Source: Monarcha castaneiventris obscurior | Lineage: Eukaryota; Chordata; Aves; Passeriformes; Monarchidae | Reading direction: 5' to 3' | Assembly (NCBI GenBank): GCA_026261815.1 | Contig: JAMPIT010000484.1 | Location: forward strand, 8,468,501 to 8,532,500 | DNA length: 64,000 bases | In this document: positions 1-14,600 of the stretch, one piece after another | How positions within the stretch are numbered: the first letter of the stretch is position 1 | How the letters are laid out: each line of letters opens with the position of its first letter | Made by a program: the position numbers and the translations under genes | The notes under the pieces: model-generated | Databases searched by the model: none | What the model was told of the DNA's origin: nothing | What the model saw: only the letters and a program-made list of their open reading frames with translations

Positions 1-3000
1 AATCAGAAAATGAATTTCAAGCAAATAAAATGTCACTCTAGTTTCTAGCAAGTCTTGAGAGCTACAATTTTATTTAGCTGTAAATTTACTGAAGAAAGAT
101 TCCTTTAATATTTTATTACTCTAGTGGATTAAACCTTGTATAAATCAACAAATTAGCAGTCACACTATATTTGCGTTCAGAAGAGGGCTGGGGAAGGTGA
201 AGGCAAGATTACTCCTTCCTGGCAAGCTGACCAAACTCTAAAGCTAAATTGAATGACTTCAGCATGCTTAGAGCAGTACAGAAGTGAGGTGAGGATGATA
301 AATAATACACACTGGCTGCAGCTAAAGCAGGTGCAAAGTAGGAAGATTTTCATTTGTCTTTGAAGTTTTCTTTTACTTCCCCCTTTGGTGTGGATCAAAG
401 GCATCTCAGTTTCGGGGGGTTCTTTGGGAGCTCAAAAGCCATGACATGGTGACTTCTATGCAACTTCTTCTGCCCTGCTATACGTACACCTCTTGTTCAA
501 TTTTCAACAGTGTTGCTTGCAACAGCTGGCCAAAAAAAAAGAATTCAGTCTCTTTAATATTCAGAGGCACTATGCCTTCTCATAATTCCTCAGCTTCTTT
601 TTTTTTGTTGTTGTTTATATAAATAATTTAAATCGGGAGAGAAATATAGGTAGATGAAAACAGGTGCTCCAAGTGTGGAGTGGGCTTTGGGGACTGACTT
701 GAAACAGAAGCAAATGGTCCTTGGCACCTTGTGAGAATGTTGAATGGTTTTATTGTTCTTTCCACCAGTTTGGTTTCCCTCCTCGTAAGCAGCAAAATGC
801 TGCAATGGCAGAGGGGATGGCTCTGTGTCCAGACAGAGAGGAGCAAATGTCCTCCAGTGAGATGCTGCTGTCATATTCCATGGTTTGTTACAAACGTGGT
901 GTGAACCTGCACGTCTGAGCCTGTTGCCAATTCAGTTTTTTGAGATCCAAAATCAGAACGGCACCTTTGGGAGAGAGTACCTGAGAAAGAGGTGTGCCTA
1001 CAACACATGAAAACATTTGAAATACTTTAAAAAATTCAAGGCTTAAGGCAACTGGATTTCTGAAAACAGAGTATCCTACAGTTGGTAGTTTGGAAAATTA
1101 ATGCAAAAACACCATCTGCTAAACTTCAGATGTATGAATACTATTTGGTCTACAGAGAGTACAGACTGTACAGGAAACTATTGATCCCCCATCTGCTTCA
1201 AAATGATCTTTTAAGAATTTCTCTCACTGAATCAAGTACTACATTAGTGACATAACATTATACAGAGCACAGCTTCCCAGTTGCTCTTAGAGGTGCAGCA
1301 AGTAGAAATATTCTGTCGTCCTTCAGCCACCAGAGCTCAGAAACACACTCTTGGCTTTCTGCATGTTTATTTTCTGTGCAGCCGAGAAAATATGGTGTAA
1401 ATCTCAAGTAGCTGCCCTTGTCTGTAACATCATGGGTTTGGAAGTGCGTGTCATCAGATATTCCTAGGGGAAGACCAGACCTTACAGACAATGAGCTTCC
1501 TTCGTGTCCTCTGCCTCCTAATTAATAATTAGATAATATCCAGATGGTGAACCAGTAGGAAGTCTAGTTTTTGTTACTGTACTTCATAAAGTTCTTGTCC
1601 CTGAGTGCATTGGGGCTGAGATTTCCATTCTAAACCTTCATCCCTAAGACAAATATTCCAACTTCAACTTGTGCCAATGGAATTGAAAACCAACTGAGTG
1701 AGGTGCCTCCCTGAGCACAATGTGCCCTTTTCAAAATCCAGCACTTATTTATATATAAATCCCTCTGTATTTCTAGACACTTTTGCTGACCCTTTCATGG
1801 GTAGCCATCAAATATCTAGAATCATGTTCTGAAAAGGATAAAATAGGCCATTTGTACTTTGTTGTATCAGACTGCAAATGATTAAGAACAGTTAGTGTAA
1901 AATAAGCAAAAAATAAATTACAGGAGTATGCCCCCACTGAGAATGCTCTGTGTGTGTCTGTGTGGATTCACAAGATAAGCAGATACTTAACTTGTTTAAA
2001 ATTAAGGGAATACTATTTTATTGTTGTAAAATACATGGGTTTAAAAATTTTAGGTATTTATTTCTGTTGTTTTACTTCTCCTGGAATAAGATCTGTGCAG
2101 AAATAAAAGTATCAGATTTTCACCATAATTTAAGGTTAATTCTGATTTTGACTTTCTAAGGAGTTGGATTTGAATGTTGGCTTAGCATACTGTTCAATGC
2201 CAGCATAAACCCACAACTCTGGCTTTCCAGCCTTTTGGGCCAGCATCCATTTGTCAGTCCCCATAATTTCTTAGGGATAGCATGCAGACTCATCAAGGAG
2301 CACTAAATTTAAAATACCCAAAGGGTGTTTTGTCTCTGTGGGCCAGATCAAGTTTCCAGCAAGGGCTGCACAGGCTGTCAGTAACCTGTGAACCTTAACT
2401 CAGGAAATGGTGACACAGAATATCAGTCATTCCCTGTAAGATTCACAGCCCCTTTTGCCGATCAAATTGGCTACAATCCATAAAGAGTTCCATTTATAAA
2501 TTAAAGGTTAATATATTAGTGTTAGCAGTGATATATCTGTTCATCAGGGAGCCAGTTGTTATACAGCCCCACAGCTTCAAAAAATAATTATCACCATCAT
2601 CTCTAAGGCTTTCTTTTGTTGTATTTAGGACCATGTCTAATGCATTATATTCATGTCTCTAGTACACATATAATAACTGTTAACCATTTCTAGGCTTTTG
2701 TGAGCAACTTCTAAAAGCAGCCTGATGCAGGAAATTCAGGGTGGGAGAAGAGTTTGGGGAAGTATTAACATATGCTCAACCTGTTCTTTTATGCTTTCCT
2801 TGGGATCCAATACCACTCACTCATGGAGAGAGGTCCTGGGCTGGAGGGGTTTGTGGTTCAGACCATTCCCTTGTGGATTTGCCCAAATTCAGCATAGCCA
2901 ATGAAAGGTTAGTTTTCTTAGAGCACACAGATATAAACTAAGTAATTTCATTTAAATTCTTTGGTTCTGGTACCCTCCAACTGCCTGAAAATATCAAAAG

Positions 3001-3699
3001 ACTGTTTGTTATCCCAGCCATTGGCTATCCAGTGACTGTTTTAATTAATCCCAAAAGGGAGCTGGTAGACATTTTTATAAGAATAGTTCAATAAATTATG
3101 TTTCCAAATTTTTCACGTTGTATTCTTAGTCCCTAAATTCAAGGTGTGTGGATCCCGGATGCCACACTGGCACATTTCTCCCTGCAGCCATTCTAGGATC
3201 GAGCCAGGTTTTCTAAAAGCAGATCACATCTTCACTGTGTCTGCACAGCTTTGCATCTAACCAGAGTGCCCTGAGATCCCCACACCTAATGCCAGAAACC
3301 CCAGCTCCTGCAGTCAGGGGTGCAGTTGCCTGTGCCCATGGAGACCCTGGGACCTTCAGCACCCACTGTGCCTCCAAAGACAGCACAGGTGCCCATTCCA
3401 GCCATTCCCTGTGTTGCCAAATGTCAGGTGCATGAACCCAGATCTGTTTGGCCTTGAGACCGTGGAAAATTGAGATCTACAGCTTCAGTTACAGCAAAGG
3501 GAGTGGAAACAGTGCTAGATGAACTAATTTTACCTCCCAGATATCTTTGTCTCTTCTGCTGCATACCTGAGGCATTTGTGTCTCCCTAATGAAGCACTAA
3601 TCAGGACTGAGCCATCCATTTGAACAGAGTAAGCAGGGGATAAAAGACCTGAAGTACTGCACCACACGAAAGTGTTAAAAGTGAGTCAGGTTGATGCTT
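1..3699. other. Gene-free AT-rich stretch
   Basis: No reading frame here resembles a known protein; all are short and broken. The block contains ordinary AT-rich unique sequence, a short T run followed by GTT repeats near 598-616, and a small homeodomain-type palindrome at 1518-1532. I see no LINE, LTR or tandem array. It could be intergenic or intronic; the sequence alone does not decide. Confidence 0.6.
1518..1532. repeat. Short ATTA palindrome
   Basis: CTAATTA, a single A, then TAATTAG: perfect 7-bp inverted arms around one base. TAATTA is the core recognised by many homeodomain proteins, so a paired site is conceivable. A 15-bp palindrome in AT-rich DNA can easily arise by chance. Confidence 0.4.
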
Positions 3700-3739
3700 C
3701 CACTTAAACAGAAACTGTGAGAAATTAAATGTGTTGTGA

Positions 3740-4480
3740 AATGCATATAAGCCTAGGGACTGGGGTGCTCAAAGACAATTAGCAACTAAACATTTCATTA
3801 ATGAATAATAATTAATTATAATTACTAATTAAAATTCAGGATTATGGTGTTGGTTTTGAGCATTAACAGGAGTAATGACATTACCATTTTTAATGAAATT
3901 CCAATAATGAAAATTATAATACAAGTTAAAAAATTAGGTACAGGCAACAGCAAGATTAGGAGTTATTGTTAAGCCCAGAGGCATAGAATTTCCCCAGCTG
4001 GTGAACTTAAGTTAAATAAATTTAATGCACTGTAATTTAATTACTAATCACAGTTTTTCTTCACAATGGGAATTGATACTAGATTTATATTTTACAAGAA
4101 CAAAAATCAGAATTTGAATACCTGCTCGGTGATGGGTGATGACATTCTGCTACAGGCTACAAATAAAACAATATTTTGCAGACTTCTGTATAACATTTGG
4201 ATTTAAATATATTAGAGTATGATTTAAATATTATTTAATTGATGATTACTGGATTAGAAATTAAGTAGTCCCTATAGGATTTGTAATACAAATATAATGC
4301 AGCCTTTGTGAAGAGCACACTCAATACAATTTTTATATATATTTAATATACCTTTGAATAATTCAGAGCATATTAGTAAATGTCAAATTCCCACAAGAAG
4401 ATGGAATTTGACCTACATTAATAAAGCTATTTAGGATTCATTAATTGTAGACAGATTTCTTAAACTATTTGCTATTGCTC
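3740..4480. promoter_or_regulatory. ATTA-dense block, candidate conserved non-coding element
   Basis: This stretch is packed with TAATTA, ATTAAT and AATTAA words, including a run near 3800-3830, and has no repeat signature or reading frame. Clusters of such words are typical of deeply conserved developmental enhancers in vertebrate gene deserts, but they also arise from plain AT richness. The regulatory call is an inference from composition only; no conservation can be measured here. Confidence 0.25.
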
Positions 4481-7400
4481 ACCTTTTCATGCATAATGCA
4501 ATATGTTGGCTGAAATACAATTCCTAATTTACATACTCTTGCATGTGCTGCTCTTCTTGCTATTCACTGTTCGACTTCTCTTAAACTGACCTATAGGTCC
4601 TCTTAGTAATTTGCCATCTTGTGAAGTTCTCAAATAATCAAGGTCAATTAGAAGTTGTGTCACAGTTGAAGCCGAGCAGTGGACGAAATTTCAATTTTCC
4701 TGAATTTTCTGGGAGAACAAGGAAGGATTTAATGAAAAAATTCTGATGAGACACCTGACTCAACTTTCCCTTGATGGGGAGGAAGATAGATCTCACAAAA
4801 GGAGATTTCATTCTGTTGGATTTGCATGTTAGGAGTATAAACCAGTCTGAAGAGTTTTGCCAACACTCAGTAAATACGTTTGTAATTCTTGAAGCTGAGA
4901 TATGGAACCCACACATATGCTAAATGTATGTAGGTTCAAAGAAAATTTGCCTTGAGAGATAAAAGGCTTTCAATTGTTATTTATATTTATAATGAGGTCT
5001 TTGTGCTCTAAAGAGATATTACATCCAAGACCATGAGCAAATTGGCACAGAACGTGCCTGAGTATGTACAAGTAGATATAGAAATGACTCTGTAGGGAAT
5101 GTGTGAATCCAGTCCAGTGAAAAGGTTGATGTGGTAGCAGCTCAGGAATATTAAAATCTGTTCATTAAATTAGTTATTAGCTCTCTGGGCAGTTTGGGGC
5201 AGACTTGGCCAGGAGAGAAACTCAGAGATGGGCCATTCTCTAAATGAAGTTGGATATGAAGCTGCTGTGGGACAGGCTGTGTTGAGAGTTGCTACTTTAA
5301 ATTAATGGTGATGTGAAAGCCCCAGGTATACTGTGGAAGACAGGCTTTTGAGGAATGATGCTTCGTCCTTGTGTTTGGAAAGTAATCAAATCTTCCTGAG
5401 AGCAATGGGCTTTCAATCACAGCCATATGTGTTTGTACAGGAGCATTAGAGAGAGATCCTGACAACCAAACCTCAATTTCACCATTACTGCTTTTTGCTT
5501 TTTTAGTCTTTTCTTCTTTTTGTGTTTGTATTGAGGATAAAATTCAAATCAACAAACTAATTGTTGTTGTGGTTTCAGCAGGCAATTAATTTGAGGAAAG
5601 CTTAGCACAATGCCAGCTTTTCCCCCTGATGGTGCTGCTGGCACTGGCCTGTTTTGCTGTTTTGAAGAGACCCAGAAACTGAGCGTTATCTGTTACCGTA
5701 ATAAAATAACCCCATACTGTTAAGATACATAAAATAGCATGGATAGGCAGCAAAGGAAGCCCAGTTTTGCAAACTAGGCTCCTAGGTTTTGTAATTAGTC
5801 TGCAGCAGAGATGAAGTTTGACGCTTTTGCTCTTGTATTGCTCTCTAGGGTACAAGTGCATGTGTAGCTTTCCGAGAAGAGCTGAAAATCAACCAGTACC
5901 TGGAATACTAATCTGTTATCTGTCCCCTTCTGAATGAGAAAAATGTGCCTTCTGGCAGACTGGGAAATTCATTGGTTTTGTGCCTCTGCTTTGCTTAGAG
6001 GCAGTGTACAGTGGTCACCACAGAGAACCCAATACGTGGGGACTGTCTCCTTACATTAGCATGTTTCCATGAAAAAATTGCACACAGGCAGAAAGTACTA
6101 CCAACATTTGTGACATTAAATATCAGCTCATTTGTATTCTTCTTCTGTCCCAAGAGTCCTGGTCAGGCTGCAGACATTGGGGGTAAACTTCCAGGCAGAA
6201 AGAGATCTTTGCCTAAGAAAAAATAGCAAATAAAAGTGACATCCCATTTTCCTCACTAAGCTGAAACAATCCATCAAAAATTGCAGTCGGGTGATGTGGT
6301 GCACACATTTGGCAGAGTAAATAAATACAAAAGGATCTTGTTAGTTCTTAGAATGTAAAACTTACAATATGTGATAATTGCAAAAACTTGTAATTGGATA
6401 TAATTATAATCTTCAAAGCATGTTGAACAGGGTACTGTTTGATCATGTTGTTGACCTTTTCACTCTACTTTCAGGAGAAACCCTTAGAAACGAGGTGTTG
6501 TAAAATTCATCAGAGAGCAATTAATTTGTGCAATTAGAGGGATATAATCTGAATTGATGCCTATGTACATATCAGAACATAAATGGACTTTAATGTGGCT
6601 GCAGAGGCTTCAACTGGTAATTAGAATTCATTATATGACAACTAAGAGAATACATGAATAGGACCTTGCTCATGCGAGACCGGCTCGGTGGTAGTCCAGG
6701 CATAAGCAGAGAACCAGTACAAATTGTCACTGACTATTTGAAACTTTTTATCTGATATGAAAAGGCAAAGCAATCTATTTTTTTTAAGCCCAGGCTCTTG
6801 TCAAAAGAAATAAACCTTTAATATTTGTTTAAAAATAGGAATTTTCTGTCTCATTTTACATTTTCCAAAGAGTGAGATGTCCTATTTTTCCTTGGCCTGT
6901 ATGAATTGAGTCCACTACAGTTGGCACTTTAAAACAGGGTAAGAAAGAACTACCTAAGCCTACTGCTGCTGGTCCTGTGTCTTTGTCTCATGATATCATT
7001 AATAGAAAGCAAAGAGCACACCAAAACTAGAACACTACATCATTCATGTGACTCTGTTCCCTTTAGAAACTCAGATCCAATCTGCAGGCACTATTGCTCT
7101 TAGGTATAAATTTTGCTTTTCAATTAAAGGACAGTAAGAAGGATATGAGATAAAAATTGCATAAAGCTATAAATAAGAAGTAGAGGCCTTCATGAATCTG
7201 TTTTTCTTTTGCATCTCTCTGGGAAAATGTTTTCTATTACTGGTAACTGGATGAAAGAAACAGATTGGATGGAGTTTTTTCTGACACATATAGTCCAGAA
7301 ACACAATTTAAAAAAATATATTAGTTTTAATTCACACTTGATGCTCCCAGATTTTTTAAAAGAATAGTTACTCTTTAGTTATCAGATATTCCTTTCATAT

Positions 7401-10400
7401 TATAGAGAATCTTTTCAACCCACTATTACGCTTATTTTTAATTTTACTTCATTAGCTCTTAGTTTTCTGAAAAACATGATCATTGCCCAACATTGGGTAT
7501 AAATCTTTGATATCAGCCTGGTGTGATTTCAGACTCATCAGCTGCAATGAGTGCTCATTAGAACTGTCCCTCTGCGAGCATCCGATGCTCCTCTTGTTCC
7601 CATTCTGTATTTTGTAAATTACTGAAGCACAGCTCCAGTAAATAAGCCTACCTTAAAATCTGTGCCAGTCAAAATATTTTTCACAGTTTTATGTGAAGGC
7701 ATACATTGTTTTTATGCAGCTGTCTCTTTCTGAACTAATTTTATTGCCATACATCAAGCTTTAAAGACCATCTCATGTGAAACTTTGCCAATGCTTTAAT
7801 GGGCCTAAAGTGCTAAGTAATCTTATTTATTTCTCTGTATTTACTTATAAGCACTGTAATGACAAGGAAATGTATGATCAGTGGTAGAGGAAGCAGTATA
7901 TTCAGGATGAACATACTGCACATGAGCACGTGCATACTGAGTGTAAGGAAATCCACAACCTATATATATATACCCCATGGCTGTCTCCTTCTCCATTCTG
8001 CAGATTCTCATCTCCTGTGGGCAGGAGGAGTTGGTGGACCCCCATACCTGCTCCCAATTCTCACTGTCAACTGGGAGACAGGCCTGATGCCCAGCTCTCA
8101 GCCCACAAAATCTCACAGAGCTAATTTGGCCTGATAGGGGCAGAGGTGAGTGATGATAGCCAAGGGCAGTTGTGGCACAGCTGGGGAGCACCAGCCCCAG
8201 ACCCATCCACAGCTGGAGTGAATCAGGGGATAAGCTGCTTTGCCGTCTCACAACACCGGCCTGGTGCCAGAGGGTTGTGTTTTCACTCAGGCTGGGTGAT
8301 GGAGTTTGTGCTGGAGGCAGGTGACCCCAGCGGGATCGCAGCTGCATCCTGAGACAGCTGTTTAACTCCTCCTTTGGCAGCTTTAGGTTTTGCTGCTGCT
8401 CTCCTGCTGTCTAGGGGTTGTTTCACTTAGCCATGGCTGGGTAAGTGTTTTCTCTCCTTCCCTCAGCAGCTGAAGGTTGGATCTGAAAATCTCTTCTCAA
8501 AGCGCAGGTGATCGCTGTGGCTTCTGTCCTCAGCCTCACATCAGTTTGTGAGGGGTTTGTCCTGGTGGAAGGGGTACTGTCCTGGTGGAAGTTGTCATGA
8601 TGTACATGGGCATTTCAAATGAGAAAAAATGCAGGAGTAAAATTAAGTTGTTGAGACATTTTAACTGAAGGAGGGAAAGAGAGACTTCAGATTGATAAAG
8701 CTGTGAAAAGCTATTCTGTGCATCTCTTGGAAACCTGAAGCTCACAGTCATGCTGCAGAGATGTCCCTGGTAACCTGAGTGACCCCAGGGAGCCAGGCTG
8801 AGATGTGTGTGCAGTAGTATTGCCTCTGTGGGTAAGGAGCTCCTGTGCCCTGGGGGAAGGCGTTGCACTGACCTCAGCCTAATGGTTGAGGGCAATTGCA
8901 TACATAGGGCATCATTTAATATCTGGGCCAGGGAAATAAAATCTCTAGAGGGTTTGATAGGCAGAAAACATGGTCAAACTGTAGTTAAAAAGCAACTGGT
9001 TCTATCTGCTAGGTAGCAAGATTTAAAGCTTTGCTATGGGTTGGCCAGCACACTTGTGCAGGGAGCAGCCACAGGGACCTGCTGAGACTCTCCTGGGCTG
9101 ACTTTACCTGTAACTCTGTGCCAGAGTCAAAGTCTGCTTGTTTCTGTTTTTTCTTGTACCTTTATGATATCTATGTCCATTTTCTCCTCACCCTTAAACA
9201 ACTTTCAACATTTTCATCGCATGTCTAACTTAATGAAAAACTTCGGATTTGCCTGGAGCTGTATCCAAGGCTGTGCTCAGATGTTGAAACCACTGCCTGA
9301 AAATTGGCTTCCTATATAATAACCCAGAGCTCAGTGTATGAAGTGTACTGTTGTAGATGTTCTCTCAGTGCAATTTCTTTGAAGAAATAAATTACCACCG
9401 TGTTTTGTGTTTGGAGAAAGAGCGTTTTGTTGTTATAAGTGACCCATAAAGATAACAGTTCCAGAATTTGGCACCTTACCTTTGTGGGTCTTTTTCAATA
9501 GATTTAAATGATGATAAAGGATTTCTTATTATAAAGGTCTCTGGATTACTTATCTAAATTATGAGTGAGGTGGATGTTATCCTTCAAACGATAAGCTTTC
9601 TGCTTGCTGTGTTCTCAGACAAAGTATTTTCCAACAATGTGGTCTTCAGGGTTTGCCCATTTTTGCACTGTAATGAGATGTATGCCACTACAAAACTGCA
9701 TTAAAGGACTTTTTAATGCAGTCAGGAGCCACAGCTAACAGGTCTTCTGTCAATGTAAGTGCCGTAGCTCGAACTGATAAAGAGCTAAATCCCTAACAAG
9801 CTCTAAGTTACAGCATGGAAATAGAAAGTAGACTTTCTCCATACACGTTTTAAGTACCTCATTAGTTCTCAATATGTCTACATAAGCTGAAAGTAATTGA
9901 TCTCATTACCATGTATATAAATGTGGCAAATTTCTTAAATTTTGCAACTTAGCTATGTTCAATTAGCCGGTTTGTTAAAATATATGACTCTTCAATTAAT
10001 TGTAGGGATGAGAGCGTGAAAGGGAATATATGCATATGTTAGGGTCTAGAGGACAGAGATTCTGAGTCTCATCCAAATCTCAGCTATGGAAGTTTTGGAT
10101 TTTGAAAAACCTGCCTCTGTAGAACACAGTGCACAGTAAGGGCTGTTTGCTGCCAAGATGGGAGAGCTCTCGTGCCCTGCTGTTCCCAGTAGTGGGCTGG
10201 GTGGTGACAGTTTCAATGATGCTGAGCATTGTTCTCTGTGTTACCGAGAGCATTCTTCACACTATGGGTATCTTTTTTCTTCTGAAACTTGTCTGAAAGA
10301 GATGCTTTGAGGACTGTGAGAACCTGTAATTTCCTGCAGCATGTAGCCAAGTCTGCACTGGTACTTAAACTGGCTTTGGTGGATCCTTACAATGCACCTG

Positions 10401-11570
10401 TGGCCCGGGTGGGAGAGTGTTGCTGAGGGGAGACCTCTGGTGCATAGGAGTGTATGTAATGAAGAGCCCTTGTGTACACCCTCTGCTCAGGGATTTCATT
10501 CTCTGTATCTCAGTACTAGGAGCAGTAGATTTGCAGACTGGATTTCCCAAGCCTTCTGAACACAAGATGGTTCCCTATAAATGCCTGCTAAATGACCACA
10601 ATGTCCTTAAACCATCACAACAAATTCCTCTACATCCTCTGCATCTCTGCAGTGCAGCAGTTTCTTCTCCCCCAGGGCTGAGATATTTCCTGTCCCATCC
10701 AGAAGAGCCCAGCAAGAGTTGCAAGTTGGCCTAAGGTTTGTGAAAGAAGGTGTGAGGGGCTTGTTCTCATGCACTCCCAGCCCTGAGTAGAGGCCTTGCA
10801 AGCAAAGTGACTTCTGTGGAAGCCATACCATGATGGGGCTCTGGGCTGTGAACTCATATCTGGAAAGATCAAGGTACCTAGGAAAAAGTCCAGCCGGACA
10901 AAAGAATTGGGCTAGAACAAAAGAAAACCGTTTAAGGGAAAAATGTATGGTGGTGCAGTTTCTCATGTATTGAAATAAATGTGAAAATGCTGGAAAGTCC
11001 ATAGTGGAGCCTGTGTAACAAACTTTTGTAGAAGATCTGTAAGTAAAATTGTAGTAGCTGTGACCAAGTAGGGTGATGTCTAATAGTCCTTGAGGATTTA
11101 TTTGTTATGTGATGCTCACTGATAAAAAAATGAGCCATAAGGATGGAACAAGTGACATGGGTTTTTTATTTTTACCTTCAGAAGTTCTTGAGCTTGCCTG
11201 GACATCACATGTTACTGGCTAAGGCTGCCCTTAGGCAAAGCTCTCCTTGTCTGCAGTGAAAGCTTTGTCATGCTCAGAATTATGAGATTTGGTTCTGTGG
11301 TTATTTCTTCCTCCAATGTTCCTGACAAACTGCTTTCCCCTCCTTAGAGCTTGTGACATCTAAGAATTTTTTGAACGAAGTGATTTGTTAAGTTAGTTGC
11401 AGTACATAAACCATACCTATAAATGTTTGCAGCATGCCCTGCTACTTCTTCTTCAGTAATAAAAGAACATGTCCTTGTTCTATTAATTCTAGCTTTCAGA
11501 GGGCAGGGGGTTATTTGTTTTGTGAGTAGTTTTGTGTGCAACTTTACCTATAAACCAGATGTTAACACAA
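4481..11570. other. Gene-free unique sequence
   Basis: No convincing coding sequence is present. The more G+C-rich interval near 7990-8420 gives several overlapping open frames on both strands, but none has recognisable domains and they overlap in contradictory frames, as expected by chance. A short TA run lies near 7962-7973 and a 20-bp-period duplication at 8558-8591. I recognise no mobile element. Confidence 0.55.
8558..8591. repeat. Two-copy 20-bp tandem repeat
   Basis: The word TGTCCTGGTGGAAG occurs at 8558-8571 and again at 8578-8591, a period of 20 bp, with a diverged spacer between. This is a minimal tandem duplication, probably replication slippage, with no evident function. Confidence 0.6.
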
Positions 11571-11573
11571 GAC

Positions 11574-11601
11574 TCTAATGATCACGTTTGTGATCATTAG
11601 A
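11574..11601. repeat. Perfect 12-bp inverted repeat with 4-nt loop
   Basis: TCTAATGATCAC at 11574-11585 is followed by GTTT and then its exact reverse complement GTGATCATTAGA at 11590-11601. The arms are perfect, and the centre contains the TGATCA self-complementary word on each side. This could extrude as a small hairpin or serve as a dimeric protein site containing ATTAG homeodomain cores. It is not followed by a T run in a transcriptional context that would suggest a terminator. No neighbouring gene informs its role. Confidence 0.75.
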
Positions 11602-14600
11602 CAATATTAAAAGCTATCACTCAATCACCATTTGGGAACAAGAACATTGGGGGTTCTGCTACCTGCAAAGCAATAAAATTATTGTCTGACACATTTACAA
11701 TCTCAAAAGCAATCTGCTTTTACATAGAATAAGGTGTGTTGATACAATACCGTGTCTTGCTGAGCTGTTCATATATAACATTTGCATTAGATAATTTAAT
11801 TTAAATACATATAGAGAGCACAGTTGTAGGTTTTATAAATAAGAGAATGAGATAATGTTCAGATAGGTATTTCTGTAAATAATTGTGTCATCCTGAATTA
11901 ATTCTGATTTTTTTTTTACCTGTTTGATGTTAACCTTTGCCATTTTTGCCAGAGAAATTATAAAAGGCTGGATATTTGCAAACACTTGAGAACTATATTT
12001 CTATTTTATTTAACCATTCTTTTTAACATGGAAATAGTATCAGCATATTTTCCAGTTTCCAGAGGGTTTTGAAAAGAGTGATAGGAAACCATAAAACTCC
12101 TGAAAGGACTTTACCTTGGCTGAAGACTTTATATATAAAGAGATCAATTTTCTGATAAGATTCTCTGGAATGAAAGGACATTTTGTAATTTTAGCAAACA
12201 TGAATACCATAACTAGGGAAGGCTGACTGGGACCTGGAGCCTGATACAAACCTCATTATAGACTACAAAAAGTTTCCTGGAACTTTTATGGCCTTTGGAT
12301 CTGGTCCTTTAATGTGTCTGGTAAGGTAATGGTTGAAATAGTTTCAGTGTTCTGGCCTGTTCTCTGAATATCACAATGCTGCCAATTTCTGTGGAAGGGC
12401 TTTAACTCTCTGGCAAGTCATTTGGGGAGGGGGCAGTGGGGGATGTTCCAGTTAGGAGCAATTGCAATGCAATATTACACCTCCTACCCATGTCTATTCC
12501 AGCCTAACATCAATAATGAGAAGCAAACTCTGGTTATCTCTACTGATTAAACAATGACAAATAACTTCTGTACAATCCTGTTTTCAGGGCAGTAAGTCAG
12601 TGTTCAGATGACACAACTTGCACAAAGGAGACGTGCTCTTGTTAAAAATTTCCAATGAAGGTGCCCAGCCTGGGAGCTGTGCTGGCCCTCGTGCAGGCTG
12701 TGTTTGCAGTGCTCTCATGGTGACCTCCCCCTTGCCCCTGACTGATGGGAAACTGAGGAAGGTGTGGGTGGGACATGAATTTTTGATCGTTTTGGAAGGT
12801 GTGTGTGCATGTGTTACCCTGGTGTCCAAAACTGGTGCTAGTGATGCCTTTTATAATCAACTCCAGCATGTCAGGAAAATGGACTCTTCTAACCCAAGAC
12901 CAGTGATAAGCATTAGTTTCCATTCCAAAAGCATTCGTTTCAATTGCCTGTGTACAGTACTTGGATATTAAATATAGTGGTTTCATCTGAAATTCATGAG
13001 TTTGTTCATTTAGGAACAGAACTGGAAATCTACTGAGTTCACTAGGAGGGTAAACTTGCTTCAGTACCCTTCTGTCAGGTCAGGGCTTCCCTTTTCTCCA
13101 TGAACTCCCTGAGAAATACCTGCATGACTTCAAAGCAAAATTTTTCCATGGTTCTGTGGGTTTTAGTTCCAGGCATAGGCTGCATGACTGCTTTTGGCCA
13201 CAGTAGCTATGACATAATTAGTGCTTTCTGCTCACCACCAGGAGTTAAGGATGGTGACCAGATCAACTTTGCCCCTGAGCCTGGGTTTCCTCCAGCTGTA
13301 CAAGATGCATAGCACTTCCTGCACCCTCCCTTGGCCAAAAACTTGCCTCCAGTGCTGTGCTTGGTTTTGTGGGATGTGTCATTTCCAGTACTGTGGTTGC
13401 TGCCCTTAAGCCTCCACAACCCTCTGAGGCTCACAGCTCATGGGCATTGCCTGGTGGGTGTTTTAACCCTATTAGCAGGTAGTAAGTGCCATTGCAATAG
13501 GAAGATTTCATTCAGCTGAAAAATGTGCACAGGCCTTCAATAAGCAGGTAGCCACAGAAATAAGGAACACAGGATAACCTGGGACAAACCAAAGGGATAA
13601 TTGTAAGTAGTGAAAAGCCCAGGGAAACAGGGTATGAGCAGATAATTGATACAATAACTTTCTCAGTTATTTGCCTTGTATATTACCCAGGTTTCCATAT
13701 GTTTTTTTAATTACTGTTTTCTTGTTGCTTAGTTGCTGGGTGAGTTTAACACTTGCCAATAAGAAAGGCTCTTGGCAAGGAGGTGAATTGTATTGCAGGT
13801 CAAGGTTCTGGACAGCTGCCATGCAAAGTGGCTTAGACAGAGAGGCTCCGGGTAAGTGCTACAGTAGTTGCAAATTGGCAGATCTTCCATGTGTGGATGC
13901 CAAATAGCCCACTTCACAATGCTGAATAATGAGCATTGTTTCTAAATTCTTTCAGGAATAAGTTCCATTAAGATGCTTGGAATGTAAATACTTCTGCTTA
14001 GAGAAAGTAATGATTTTAATTTGTTTTAATTCTATTATTAAGTTTGTTAATAAAAATGTGTATTTAAACTATTTAAGATATCCACTGAAACTCTACAATA
14101 CTAATTTTATGGAAAACTTCCAAAAGTACTCTATTAGTTTTCCTCCATTAAGATAACATTATGGACTTTTAATAGAGCTCTTGGCTACAGCAATTTTTAT
14201 TGACCTAGTTAGTAAATAAATTAATGTTAGTCCCAGTGTCTTCAAAATATGTGATATACTTTGAAAAATAAAGTTTAAAAAAGTATTTAATAATTTATCC
14301 ATTACAACAACTTTTAACACCCCTTGATAGCACATATACATGCACTGGGTGAATTTTAGGTATGATTTAGTTTTGCTTAAGACTTTCTGGACACCTCAGA
14401 TAACGATTTTTCATCTCTCCATAACCTTATTTTTAAAGGCAGGCAGAAAAATCAATTCTTACGTGATCTCACCCACAAATTGGTTCCATACAAATAAATC
14501 TCAGGATGGGATGTGTTAATTCTTTCAATAATGCTCTTTCTGCTCAATCAGATTGAATAAATGCAGCTAGGTTACCTATAGCGGTGGTTGATTTGTTTTT

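Noticed and set aside
7841..8347. 168-codon minus-strand frame in a G+C-richer patch
   Set aside because: Overlapped by frames on the opposite strand and without recognisable motifs; treated as chance.
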